A DNA stretch of 64,000 nt, from NCBI RefSeq assembly GCF_001956855.1, contig NZ_MTHD01000001.1:620001-684000 (forward strand). The letters are read 5' to 3'. Each line of letters opens with the position of its first letter. Within the stretch, counting starts at the first letter, position 1. Of this stretch, positions 43,619 through 50,902 are shown piece after piece. A program made the translations under genes and the position numbers. The notes beneath the pieces were generated by a model, which was given only the letters and a program-made list of their open reading frames with translations, had not been told where the DNA came from and did no database searches. The DNA comes from Azonexus hydrophilus (GTDB lineage Bacteria; Pseudomonadota; Gammaproteobacteria; Burkholderiales; Rhodocyclaceae).

Positions 43619-43628
43619 CGGTCGACCG
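43619..43628. repeat. CGGTCGACCG palindrome between convergent genes
   Basis: This 10-bp core stands in the 50-bp gap between the methyltransferase and ahpF stops, within AAGCGGCCGACTTTTACGG... context that gives a further partial hairpin. It may end transcripts from both sides, but it is also one of the eight repeat copies. Confidence 0.6.
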
Positions 43629-43650
43629 CTGAATTTGAGCAAAAACCGGA

Positions 43651-45204
43651 TCAGCTGCGGATCAGGTGATCGAATGCGCTGAGCGAAGCCGTCGCGCCGG
43701 CGCCCATGGCGATGATGATCTGCTTGTACGGCACCGTCGTGCAGTCGCCGGCGGCAAAGACGCCGGGCAGCGAGGTGTGGCCCTTGGCGTCGATGACGAT
43801 CTCGCCGAACTTCGACAGCTCGACCGTGCCCTTGAGCCAGTCGGTGTTCGGCAGCAGGCCGATCTGGACGAAGATGCCTTCGAGTTCGACGCGCTTTTCT
43901 TCGCCGCTGACGCGATCCTTGTACACCAGCCCGTTGACCTTCTGGCCGTCGCCGGTGACTTCGGTCGTCTGCGCCGACTTGATCACGGTGACGTTGGCCA
44001 GGCTGTAGAGCTTCTTCTGCAATACCGCGTCAGCGCGCAGGGCATCGCCGAATTCGAGCAGCGTCACATGACCGACGATGCCGGCCAGGTCGATCGCCGC
44101 TTCAACGCCGGAGTTGCCGCCGCCGATCACCGCCACGCGCTTGCCCTTGAACAGCGGGCCGTCGCAGTGCGGGCAGAAGCAGACACCCTTGGCCTTGTAT
44201 TCCTTTTCACCAGGCACATTCATCTCGCGCCAGCGGGCGCCGGTAGCCAGAATCACCGACTTCGACTTCAGCGAAGCGCCGTTTTCCAGCTGGACTTCAA
44301 GCAGGCCGCCTTCCTCGGCAGCCGGGATCAGCTTGGCGGCGCGCTGCAGGTTCATCACGTCGACCTCGTAGGCCTTGACGTGCTGTTCCAGTGCGGCGAC
44401 CAGCTTCGGTCCTTCGGTTTCCTTGACCGAGATGAAGTTCTCGATGCCCAGCGTATCCATCACCTGACCGCCGAAACGCTCGGCCAGCACGCCGGTGCGG
44501 ATGCCCTTGCGCGCCGCGTAGATGGCAGCCGCGGCACCAGCCGGGCCACCGCCGACGACGAGCACGTCGAAGGCGGCCTTGGCAGCCAGTTCCTCGGCCG
44601 CACGGGCGGCGGCGCCGGTGTCGACCTTGGCCAGGATTTCTTCGATCAGCATGCGTCCGGCGCCGAATTCCTCACCGTTCAGGTAGGTCGTCGGTACGGC
44701 CATGATCTGCCGTTCATTGACCCGATCCTGGAACATCGCGCCATCGGTCATCGTGCTGGTCACGTTCGGGTTGAGCACGGCCATCAGGTTCAGCGCCTGC
44801 ACGACATCCGGGCAGTTGTGGCAGGACAGCGAGATGAAGGTCTCGAAATTGAAATTGCCTTCGAGCCCCTTGATCTGGTCGATCACCGCCTGCTCGACCT
44901 TGGGCGGATGGCCGCCGGTCTGCAGCAGTGCCAGCACCAGCGAGGTGAATTCGTGGCCCATCGGCAGGCCGGCGAAACGGATGCGCGGCGCTTCGCCGGG
45001 GATGCCGATGGCGAAGGACGGGCACAGTTCGCTGCCATTGTCTTCGCGCAGACTAACCTTGGTCGAGCAGTCGAGAATGTCGTTGAGCAGGGAACGCATT
45101 TCCTCGCCCTTGGCGCTGTCGTCCAGCGTCGCGACCAGTTCGATCGGGCGTTGCAGGCGTTCGAGATAGGCCTTCAACTGGCCCTTGATGGCGGCGTCGA
45201 GCAT
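43651..45204 (-). CDS. ahpF: Alkyl hydroperoxide reductase subunit F
   Basis: The 517-residue flavoprotein has the E. coli AhpF layout: two thioredoxin-like folds with [10 protein letters not shown] (redox Cys pair), a flavin domain ([22 protein letters not shown]), the CFCPHCDGP redox pair and [19 protein letters not shown] for NAD(P)H. It reduces AhpC with NADH. The start at 45204 has AGGGAG 7 bases upstream; a longer frame exists but has no family match. It follows ahpC after 110 bp, with a 24-bp palindrome between. Confidence 0.96.
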   Translation of the reverse strand: MLDAAIKGQLKAYLERLQRPIELVATLDDSAKGEEMRSLLNDILDCSTKVSLREDNGSELCPSFAIGIPGEAPRIRFAGLPMGHEFTSLVLALLQTGGHPPKVEQAVIDQIKGLEGNFNFETFISLSCHNCPDVVQALNLMAVLNPNVTSTMTDGAMFQDRVNERQIMAVPTTYLNGEEFGAGRMLIEEILAKVDTGAAARAAEELAAKAAFDVLVVGGGPAGAAAAIYAARKGIRTGVLAERFGGQVMDTLGIENFISVKETEGPKLVAALEQHVKAYEVDVMNLQRAAKLIPAAEEGGLLEVQLENGASLKSKSVILATGARWREMNVPGEKEYKAKGVCFCPHCDGPLFKGKRVAVIGGGNSGVEAAIDLAGIVGHVTLLEFGDALRADAVLQKKLYSLANVTVIKSAQTTEVTGDGQKVNGLVYKDRVSGEEKRVELEGIFVQIGLLPNTDWLKGTVELSKFGEIVIDAKGHTSLPGVFAAGDCTTVPYKQIIIAMGAGATASLSAFDHLIRS

Positions 45205-45240
45205 GATGTTCTCCCTGTATTGTTTTTTGGAATGCACTGG

Positions 45241-45264
45241 AAAGCTGCGGTCGACCGCAGCTTT
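45241..45264. repeat. 24-bp perfect palindrome centred on GTCGAC between ahpC and ahpF
   Basis: The left arm AAAGCTGCGGTC is directly followed by its complement, with no loop. It stands 36 bp upstream of the ahpF ATG and 49 bp past the ahpC stop. It may act as a hairpin that separates or stabilises the two messages, or as a protein-binding site; no T-run follows. Confidence 0.85.
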
Positions 45265-45313
45265 GCGGTGAAATCCGTACCGCACCCGAAGGCGCGGCAG
45301 GTTTTCGTGGAAC

Positions 45314-45877
45314 TTAGATCTTGCCGACCAGGTCCAGGGACGGAGCCAGGGTCTTCTCGCCTTCCTTCCACTTGGCCGGGCAGACTTCGTTCGGGTGCGA
45401 AGCGACGTACTGGGCAGCCTTCAGCTTGCGCAGGGTCTCGGCGATGTCACGGGCGATGGCGTTGTCGTGGACTTCCAGCGTCTTGATCGTGCCGCTCGGG
45501 TCGATGATGAAGGTGCCACGCAGGGCCAGGCCGGCTTCCGGAATATGCACGCCAAAAGCGTTGGTCAGCTGGTGCGTCGGGTCGCCAACCAGCGGGAACT
45601 TGGCCTTGCCGACTGCCGGCGAGGTTTCGTGCCAGACTTTGTGGGAGAAATGGGTGTCGGTCGTGACGATGTAAACTTCGGCACCGGCCTTCTGGAATTC
45701 GGCGTAGTTCTCGGCGGCGTCTTCAACTTCGGTCGGGCAGTTGAAGGTGAAGGCAGCCGGCATGAAGATGATGACGGACCACTTGCCCTGCAGGTTGGCT
45801 TCGGTCACTTCGACGAACTTGCCGTTATGGAAAGCCTGGGCCTTGAACGGTTGCACTTGGGTATTGATGAGGGACAT
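45314..45877 (-). CDS. ahpC: Alkyl hydroperoxide reductase subunit C (peroxiredoxin)
   Basis: The 187-residue 2-Cys peroxiredoxin has the peroxidatic Cys in [12 protein letters not shown] and the resolving Cys in [12 protein letters not shown], with [11 protein letters not shown] and [16 protein letters not shown]. It reduces peroxides and peroxynitrite and is recharged by AhpF, whose gene follows. GGAGAT precedes the ATG. An OxyR-like half site lies about 100 bp upstream. The remaining upstream frame to 46009 is not part of the protein. Confidence 0.97.
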   Translation of the reverse strand: MSLINTQVQPFKAQAFHNGKFVEVTEANLQGKWSVIIFMPAAFTFNCPTEVEDAAENYAEFQKAGAEVYIVTTDTHFSHKVWHETSPAVGKAKFPLVGDPTHQLTNAFGVHIPEAGLALRGTFIIDPSGTIKTLEVHDNAIARDIAETLRKLKAAQYVASHPNEVCPAKWKEGEKTLAPSLDLVGKI

Positions 45878-46178
45878 TCGAGGTATCTCCTGTACGGGTT
45901 GATGAATTTGTTTGGAACGAAGCAATGTTAGGACTGAGTTATTCATTGATCCAATTGATTGCTTAAATAGCATACATAGCCCTCGGCTATTTTTGTCAAT
46001 TACCGGCATGGTGTTTCCGGTTTTCCGGCTACGTGTCTGGAATGCAAAAAATCACGCCGAATGCCAGCATAAGGGGCTGTCCGGGCAACACTTATTCAAA
46101 AAGGTGTGCTACTTTTATCCCGCTGCCGTTCCAACGGCCAGTTTTCTTAACTTGAATGGGTAACTAGGAGGCACTTAG
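45878..46178. promoter_or_regulatory. Divergent control region between ahpC and the HU gene, with an OxyR-like site
   Basis: In this 301-bp region ATAGCCCTCGGCTAT at 45976-45990 fits the ATAG-N7-CTAT half of an OxyR site, although the inner consensus T and A are C and G. No strong second half is visible at the usual 7-bp spacing. The site is 99 bp before the ahpC ATG. At the right end AGGAGG just before 46179 is the ribosome site of the HU gene. I see no further gene in it. Confidence 0.5.
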
Positions 46179-46478
46179 ATGAATAAATCCGAGCTGGTCG
46201 AAGTTGCTGCACAAGAAGCTGGTATTACCAAGGCCGCCGCAGACAAAGCGCTGTCGGCCATCATCGGCGCGGTCGTCAAGACCGTGGCCAAGGGCGAGTC
46301 GGTAACGCTCGTTGGTTTCGGTACTTTCAAGTCCGCACAGCGTGCGGCGCGTACCGGCAAGAATCCGAAGACGGGTGCTACGTTGAAGATTCCGGCCACG
46401 ACCGTGCCGAAGTTCACGGCGGGTACTGCCTTCAAGGCGGCTGTTGCGCCCAAGAAAAGCGCTGCCAAGAAAAAATAA
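46179..46478 (+). CDS. hupB: HU-family DNA-binding protein
   Basis: The 99-residue protein has the HU fold: MNKSELVEVAAQEAGITKAAADKALSAIIGAVVKTVAKGESVTLVGFGTFKSAQRAARTGKNPKTGATLKIPATTVPKFTAG, with the DNA-bending arm around PKTG. HU proteins compact the nucleoid. The C-terminal tail (APKKSAAKKK) is short and basic, a feature also seen in other betaproteobacterial HU-like proteins. A strong AGGAGG precedes the ATG and a terminator follows. Confidence 0.93.
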   Translation: MNKSELVEVAAQEAGITKAAADKALSAIIGAVVKTVAKGESVTLVGFGTFKSAQRAARTGKNPKTGATLKIPATTVPKFTAGTAFKAAVAPKKSAAKKK

Positions 46479-46495
46479 TCGTGGTTTCACCCAAT

Positions 46496-46527
46496 GCGGG
46501 GGCCGTCATTGACGGGCTCCGCTTTTT
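46496..46527 (+). terminator. Rho-independent terminator after the HU gene
   Basis: GCGGGG-G-CCGTCA pairs with TGACGG-G-CTCCGC, one internal mismatch and a tiny loop, followed at once by TTTTT (46523-46527). It begins 17 bases after the HU stop and ends 8 bases before the next ATG. Confidence 0.85.
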
Positions 46528-46535
46528 ACTTTGCA

Positions 46536-47000
46536 ATGAATAATCCGAACAGCGAAATCCAGATCGAAGACACGCCGGCTGAAACTCAGTCGCCTGAAAC
46601 CCCGTCGCCTGAAATTCAGGTGGCAGAAGTCCCGCAGCCGGAATTCCAGCCGCTCGACATGCGTCGCCGTCTGCGCGAGCTGCTCTCGGTTCCCGAGCGG
46701 GATCGCAGTGATGAAGTATGGGACGAGATCATCGAGCTGGAAATCCAGCTTGCGCCCGGCAACCGTATCGCCGGCAATGAACCCTCGGCAAATCAGCCGC
46801 GCCATAACCAGCCGCGCAACAACCAGTCGCGGCATAATCAGCCGCGTCACGGCAAGCCGGGCGGCGGAGCCCCCGTTGCTGACAGTGGTGGTGCGGATGC
46901 TGGCGCCCAGCAGAAAAAACATCGTCCGCGGACCAAGAACAACCGCCGCCCACGTCCGGGCGGCAAGCCTGGTGGTGGTTCAGGCGGCGAGCCGGTTTGA
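46536..47000 (+). CDS. Hypothetical low-complexity protein with NQPR/NQSR repeats
   Basis: The 154-residue protein has an N-terminal part rich in Pro, Glu and Thr, a helical middle (LDMRRRLRELLSVPERDRSDEVWDEIIELEIQL), and a tail of short repeats: NQPRHNQPRNNQSRHNQPRHGKPGGG, then basic KKHRPRTKNNRRPRPGGK. The tail suggests RNA or DNA binding and disorder. The family is not recognised. It starts 8 bases past the HU terminator and has no strong ribosome site. The repeats make it a place for length variation. Confidence 0.65.
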   Translation: MNNPNSEIQIEDTPAETQSPETPSPEIQVAEVPQPEFQPLDMRRRLRELLSVPERDRSDEVWDEIIELEIQLAPGNRIAGNEPSANQPRHNQPRNNQSRHNQPRHGKPGGGAPVADSGGADAGAQQKKHRPRTKNNRRPRPGGKPGGGSGGEPV

Positions 47001-47030
47001 CCGGCGCGAAACTCTCAGGCCGGTTCCGGC

Positions 47031-48194
47031 ATGCAGCATTTTGATCTGATCATTGTGGGAGGCGGGCTGGCGGGTGCCAGTCTGGCCGTTGCCCTGCGCG
47101 ACAGTCGCTTGCGTATTGCGCTCGTCGAGGCGCGGCCGCCGCAGCGCGCGGACGGCTGGGATGCCAGGATCTACGCAGTCAGCCCGGCCAATGTTGCCTA
47201 TCTGGAATCCATCGGAGTCTGGAAACACCTGGATGGCACCCGGGTGGCGCCGATCCGGGCCATGCGCGTGTTTGGCGATGCCGGCGGACAGCTGGAATTT
47301 TCCGCTTTCCAGACTGGCGTGCCCGACCTTGGCTGCATTCTCGAATCCTCGCTGATGGCTTGCGAGCTCTGGGAAAATCTCAAGCGTCAGGCCAATCTTC
47401 AGCTTTTTGTGCCGCAGCAGCCGGCCGGGCTGGAGTTCCGCAACGAAGTGGCTGTTTTGCGACTGGCGGACGGGCAGGTTTTGTCTGCGCCCTTGCTGGT
47501 CGGCGCCGACGGGCGTGATTCCTGGGTGCGCGAGTCGGCCGGTTTGTCGGCGGTCAATCGCCATTATCGAGAAAAAGGTGTCGTCGCCAATTTCGCCGTC
47601 GAAAAGCCACATCAGAATGTGGCCTGGCAGTGGTTTCGCGACGACGGCGTGCTGGCCTGGTTGCCTTTGCCGGGGAACCGTATCTCCATCGTCTGGTCTA
47701 CCCCGGATGAAGCTGCCGATGCGCTGTGCGCGATGTCTCCCGAAGCCCTTGCCGAAACTGTTGCTCAGGCCGGGGGCGGGGTGCTTGGCAAGTTGTCGCT
47801 GATCACGCCGCCACTGGCCTTTCCGTTGCGGCTGATGCGTGTTCCCGAAATTGTCGCGCCGCGTCTTGCGCTGGTGGGGGACGCCGGGCACGGTATCCAT
47901 CCCCTGTCGGGGCACGGGATCAATCTGGGGTTTCAGGATGCGCAGGAACTGGCTGGGCGTCTGCTTGCGGCGAAGCCCTGGGAGGATATCGGCCAGCTGC
48001 GTTTCCTGCAGTCCTATCAGCGAGCCCGGCGCGAGGAAATCCATTTGCTGCAGACAACGACCGATACGCTGCGTCGCCTGTTTGCTGATCGTTCCCCGCT
48101 GTTGCGCCCGCTGCGCAATGCCGGGCTGGATCTGACCAATCGTTTGCCCGTCGCCAAGAGCTTTTTGGTGCGTTATGCCCTTGGGGCCATCTAG
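47031..48194 (+). CDS. UbiH/UbiI/VisC-family FAD monooxygenase
   Basis: The 387-residue protein has the FAD fingerprint FDLIIVGGGLAGASLAVAL and the second flavin motif RLALVGDAGHGIHPLSGHGINLGFQDAQELAG, which is diagnostic of ubiquinone hydroxylases. It hydroxylates an aromatic ring carbon in ubiquinone synthesis; which of C1, C5 or C6 cannot be decided from sequence alone. It is followed 9 bp later by dsbC on the same strand. Confidence 0.9.
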   Translation: MQHFDLIIVGGGLAGASLAVALRDSRLRIALVEARPPQRADGWDARIYAVSPANVAYLESIGVWKHLDGTRVAPIRAMRVFGDAGGQLEFSAFQTGVPDLGCILESSLMACELWENLKRQANLQLFVPQQPAGLEFRNEVAVLRLADGQVLSAPLLVGADGRDSWVRESAGLSAVNRHYREKGVVANFAVEKPHQNVAWQWFRDDGVLAWLPLPGNRISIVWSTPDEAADALCAMSPEALAETVAQAGGGVLGKLSLITPPLAFPLRLMRVPEIVAPRLALVGDAGHGIHPLSGHGINLGFQDAQELAGRLLAAKPWEDIGQLRFLQSYQRARREEIHLLQTTTDTLRRLFADRSPLLRPLRNAGLDLTNRLPVAKSFLVRYALGAI

Positions 48195-48203
48195 GAGAAT
48201 TGA

Positions 48204-48935
48204 ATGTTCGTCAAAAACCTGTCCGCCTTGCTGCTGTCCTTGCTGGCCATCGGCTGTTCGGCCAATGAGGCAGAAATCCAGAAGGCGATCGAGGCCAAGC
48301 TTGGCGTCAAGGTCGAGAGCGTCACCAAGGCCGGCTATTTCGGGTTGTATGAGGTCTATGCCGACGGGCACATCTTCTATACCGACGACAAGGTCAGTGC
48401 GATGCTGATCGGCGGCGACATGATTCGCGCCCAGCAGGCAGTCAACCTGATCGATCTGAAGAACAACCGCAATATTACCGACGAACGCCTGCGCAAGTTG
48501 ACCGCGATCAAATTCAGCGACCTGCCGCTGGAGCGGGCGATCAAGCAGGTTCGTGGCGACGGCAAGCGCGTGCTGGCAACATTCGAGGATCCGAACTGCG
48601 GCTATTGCAAGCGTCTGGCCAAGGATCTGGCGAAGCTCGAAAATGTTACGGTCTACACTTTCCTGTACCCGATTTTGTCCGAAGATTCACTGAAGAAGTC
48701 GCGTCAGATCTGGTGCTCCGCAGATCGCCTGAAGGCCTGGAATGACTGGATCATCGATGGCAAGACACCGGGCGGTCGCGACAATTGCGATACGACGGCG
48801 ATTACGCGCAACCAGGAATTCGGGCGCAAGCTCAATATCACGGGAACGCCAACCATCGTCTTTGCCGATGGTGAGCGCGTCCCTGGTGCCTTGCCGCTCA
48901 ATGCGCTGGAGCAGAAACTGAACCAGCAGAAGTAA
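48204..48935 (+). CDS. dsbC: Thiol:disulfide interchange protein DsbC
   Basis: The 243-residue protein has a signal sequence, a dimerisation domain (IQKAIEAKLGVKVESVTKAGYFGLYEVYADGHIFYTDD), a linker and a thioredoxin fold with the active site CGYC (VLATFEDPNCGYCKRLAKDL) and the cis-Pro loop GTPTIVF. It isomerises wrong disulfides in the periplasm. The signal ends with LAIGCSAN, so a lipid anchor at Cys18 cannot be excluded, though the lipobox is imperfect. TAGGAG precedes the start. Terminators follow. Confidence 0.94.
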   Translation: MFVKNLSALLLSLLAIGCSANEAEIQKAIEAKLGVKVESVTKAGYFGLYEVYADGHIFYTDDKVSAMLIGGDMIRAQQAVNLIDLKNNRNITDERLRKLTAIKFSDLPLERAIKQVRGDGKRVLATFEDPNCGYCKRLAKDLAKLENVTVYTFLYPILSEDSLKKSRQIWCSADRLKAWNDWIIDGKTPGGRDNCDTTAITRNQEFGRKLNITGTPTIVFADGERVPGALPLNALEQKLNQQK

Positions 48936-48944
48936 TCCCGGTAC

Positions 48945-49020
48945 AAACGGCCCTGGTGGGCCGTTTGAGCAACGGCATGCTTTTCGTCTCGCGGGACGAC
49001 AAGCATGCCGTTTTCTTTTT
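48945..49020 (+). terminator. Tandem hairpins after dsbC
   Basis: First, AAACGGCCC at 48945-48953 pairs with its complement ending at 48966 around TGGT. Second, a 12-bp stem AACGGCATGCTT (48971-48982) pairs with 49001-49012 and is followed by TTCTTTTTC. The second is a canonical rho-independent terminator. They separate dsbC from the division cluster. Confidence 0.88.
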
Positions 49021-49200
49021 CCCACAAATGTCCACGCGGAGCATGTCATCCGGGTCTGGGTGCTGTGCGTAAAAACTCCTGATGTTTCACTTTAACTAGT
49101 GTTTTCCTTGTATTGATTTTTAAGGGTTTTTTGTTGCCTTTGATGTCTGCAAAAAGCCCTGTAAGTCATTGTTGTGTAAGAAAAATTCCCAATTTCTCTA

Positions 49201-49258
49201 TTGACGCGCCATGGTTGTTGCTCTAAAGTGGGTAAACGTGTTGAAAAGTGGGTAAACG
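49201..49258 (+). promoter_or_regulatory. dcw promoter with MraZ operator repeats
   Basis: TTGACG (49201-49206) and TAAAGT (49224-49229) are 17 bp apart. TGGGT boxes at 49229-49233 and 49249-49253, with a degenerate TGTTG at 49239-49243, are spaced every 10 bp, as in the three TGGGN repeats bound by MraZ. The 11-bp GTGGGTAAACG occurs twice, 20 bp apart. The repeats overlap the -10 and start region, so MraZ should repress here. The AT-rich 49070-49200 holds nothing else recognised. Confidence 0.82.
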
Positions 49259-49260
49259 GG

Positions 49261-49707
49261 ATGTTCGAGGGGGCTGCGGCGCTCAATCTGGATGCGAAAG
49301 GACGGCTTGCCATACCGGCAAGGCATCGTGACGTCCTGCTCGCCGCCGGTGAGGGATCGCTGGTGCTGACCGCGCATCCGCATCGTTGCCTGCTGCTGTA
49401 CCCGGCGCCGGCCTGGCAGCCGATCCGCGACCAGATACTGAAAGCGTCCAGCCTTGATCCGCGGGCGGCTGCGATCAAGCGCGTGATGGTTGGTAATGCC
49501 CGCACCGAAGCCCCGGATTCGGCTGGTCGTCTGTTGATTGCGCCCGAGCTGCGTACTTACGCGAAGTTCGAGAAAACGGTTTACCTAGTCGGCATGGGGA
49601 GCCATTTCGAAATCTGGAGCGAGGCGGGCTGGCAGCAGCAGAACGACCTGGCAGCCGAGGCGCTTACGGGCGATCTGCCGGCCGGACTCGGGGATCTCGT
49701 GCTGTGA
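49261..49707 (+). CDS. mraZ: Transcriptional regulator MraZ
   Basis: The 148-residue protein has two AbrB-like halves: [26 protein letters not shown] and [39 protein letters not shown], each with the DxxGR signature. MraZ forms rings that bind TGGG repeats upstream of its own operon; such repeats are present here. The ATG at 49261 gives the family N terminus. The stop overlaps the GTG start of rsmH. Confidence 0.95.
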   Translation: MFEGAAALNLDAKGRLAIPARHRDVLLAAGEGSLVLTAHPHRCLLLYPAPAWQPIRDQILKASSLDPRAAAIKRVMVGNARTEAPDSAGRLLIAPELRTYAKFEKTVYLVGMGSHFEIWSEAGWQQQNDLAAEALTGDLPAGLGDLVL

Positions 49708-50630
49708 GCCCCGGCGGCGCCCATGTCACGGTGCTGCTCGAAGAGGCGGTGGATTCCCTGGCGATCAAGAACGACGGTGTTTACATGGACGCGACCTTCG
49801 GTCGCGGTGGGCACAGTCGTCGCATTCTTTCCTCGCTGGGTGAAAACGGTCGTCTGGTTGCGGTCGACCGCGATCCGCAGGCAATTCTTGCTGGCGAGGC
49901 TATTGGCGACAGTCGCTTCCGGCTGGTGCATCGGGCTTTTGGTGAGTTGTCGGAGGCTGCTGCCGAGGCGGGTATTTCTGCCGTGGACGGGATTTTGTTT
50001 GATGTAGGGGTGTCGTCGCCGCAAATCGACGACGGGGAGCGCGGCTTCAGCTTTCGCCATGACGCGCCGCTCGACATGCGGATGGACACGACGCAGGGCG
50101 AGACGGCGGCCGAATGGCTGGCGCGGGCCGAAATAAGGGATATCACGGAGGTCATCAAAAATTATGGCGAAGAACGGTTTGCTTTCCAGATTGCAAAGAA
50201 GGTTGTGGCTGCTCGGGTCGAACAACCAATTGTCACAACAGCTCAGTTCGCGGCCCTCGTTCGCGAGACCGTGCGCACCCGTGAGCCAGGGCAGGACCCG
50301 GCGACGCGCAGCTTTCAAGCTCTACGGATTCATATCAATCAAGAGCTCCGCCAGCTGGAGGTAGCACTGCCGCAGGCGCTGGACTTGCTCAAGCCCGGTG
50401 GCCGGCTGGTGGTCATTTCCTTTCATTCGCTCGAAGACCGCATCGTGAAAAACTTCATGCGCGCGCAGTCGACCGCAGATTCCTTGCCCAAGGGACTGCC
50501 GTTGCGCGCCGATCAATTGCCCAAACCGAAGCTGCGTTTGATCGGCAAGGCGCTGCGCCCGTCGACCGACGAGGTCGCGGCGAATCCGCGGGCGCGCAGC
50601 GCGGTGATGCGGGTAGCCGAGAAGCTCTGA
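49704..50630 (+). CDS. rsmH: 16S rRNA C1402 N4-methyltransferase RsmH
   Basis: The 308-residue protein has the RsmH/MraW motifs [63 protein letters not shown] and [15 protein letters not shown]. It methylates C1402 together with RsmI. The start codon is GTG at 49704, overlapping the mraZ stop. A TGCGGTCGACCGCG repeat copy lies in the gene and codes VAVDRD. Confidence 0.96.
   Translation: MSPGGAHVTVLLEEAVDSLAIKNDGVYMDATFGRGGHSRRILSSLGENGRLVAVDRDPQAILAGEAIGDSRFRLVHRAFGELSEAAAEAGISAVDGILFDVGVSSPQIDDGERGFSFRHDAPLDMRMDTTQGETAAEWLARAEIRDITEVIKNYGEERFAFQIAKKVVAARVEQPIVTTAQFAALVRETVRTREPGQDPATRSFQALRIHINQELRQLEVALPQALDLLKPGGRLVVISFHSLEDRIVKNFMRAQSTADSLPKGLPLRADQLPKPKLRLIGKALRPSTDEVAANPRARSAVMRVAEKL
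49859..49872. repeat. GTCGAC-centred palindrome inside rsmH
   Basis: TGCGGTCGACCGCG contains a 12-bp perfect dyad and falls on the VAVDRD codons at the end of the second strand of the methyltransferase fold. One of eight core copies. Confidence 0.65.
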
Positions 50631-50902
50631 TGTTCCGGCTCAATCTTTTTCTCCTGTTGCTCATCGTGCTTTGTGCCCTGGCGGTGGTCACTTCGCAGCA
50701 TCGCGGGCGCAAGCTGTTCCAGGCACTCGAAGCCGAGCAGGAGAAGGTGCGCCAGCTTGACGTCGAGTACGGTCAGTTGCAGATCGAGATGTCGACCTGG
50801 GCGACCCATCCGCGCGTCGAGAAGATTGCCCGTGAACGTCTGCGCATGGTTGTGCCGGCGCCGCAGGCGGTGGTGCCGGTCAATCTGCAGGAGGCTCGCT
50901 GA
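50630..50902 (+). CDS. ftsL: Cell division protein FtsL
   Basis: The 90-residue protein has one N-terminal transmembrane helix (LNLFLLLLIVLCALAVVTS) and a coiled coil (RKLFQALEAEQEKVRQLDVEYGQLQIEMST), as expected of FtsL, which joins FtsB and FtsQ and controls FtsWI activity. Start and stop touch the neighbouring genes (rsmH and ftsI), each sharing one base. Confidence 0.92.
   Translation: MFRLNLFLLLLIVLCALAVVTSQHRGRKLFQALEAEQEKVRQLDVEYGQLQIEMSTWATHPRVEKIARERLRMVVPAPQAVVPVNLQEAR

Noticed and set aside
43666..45486. 606-codon plus-strand frame opposite ahpF
   Set aside because: It reads antisense through ahpF and has no recognisable motif.
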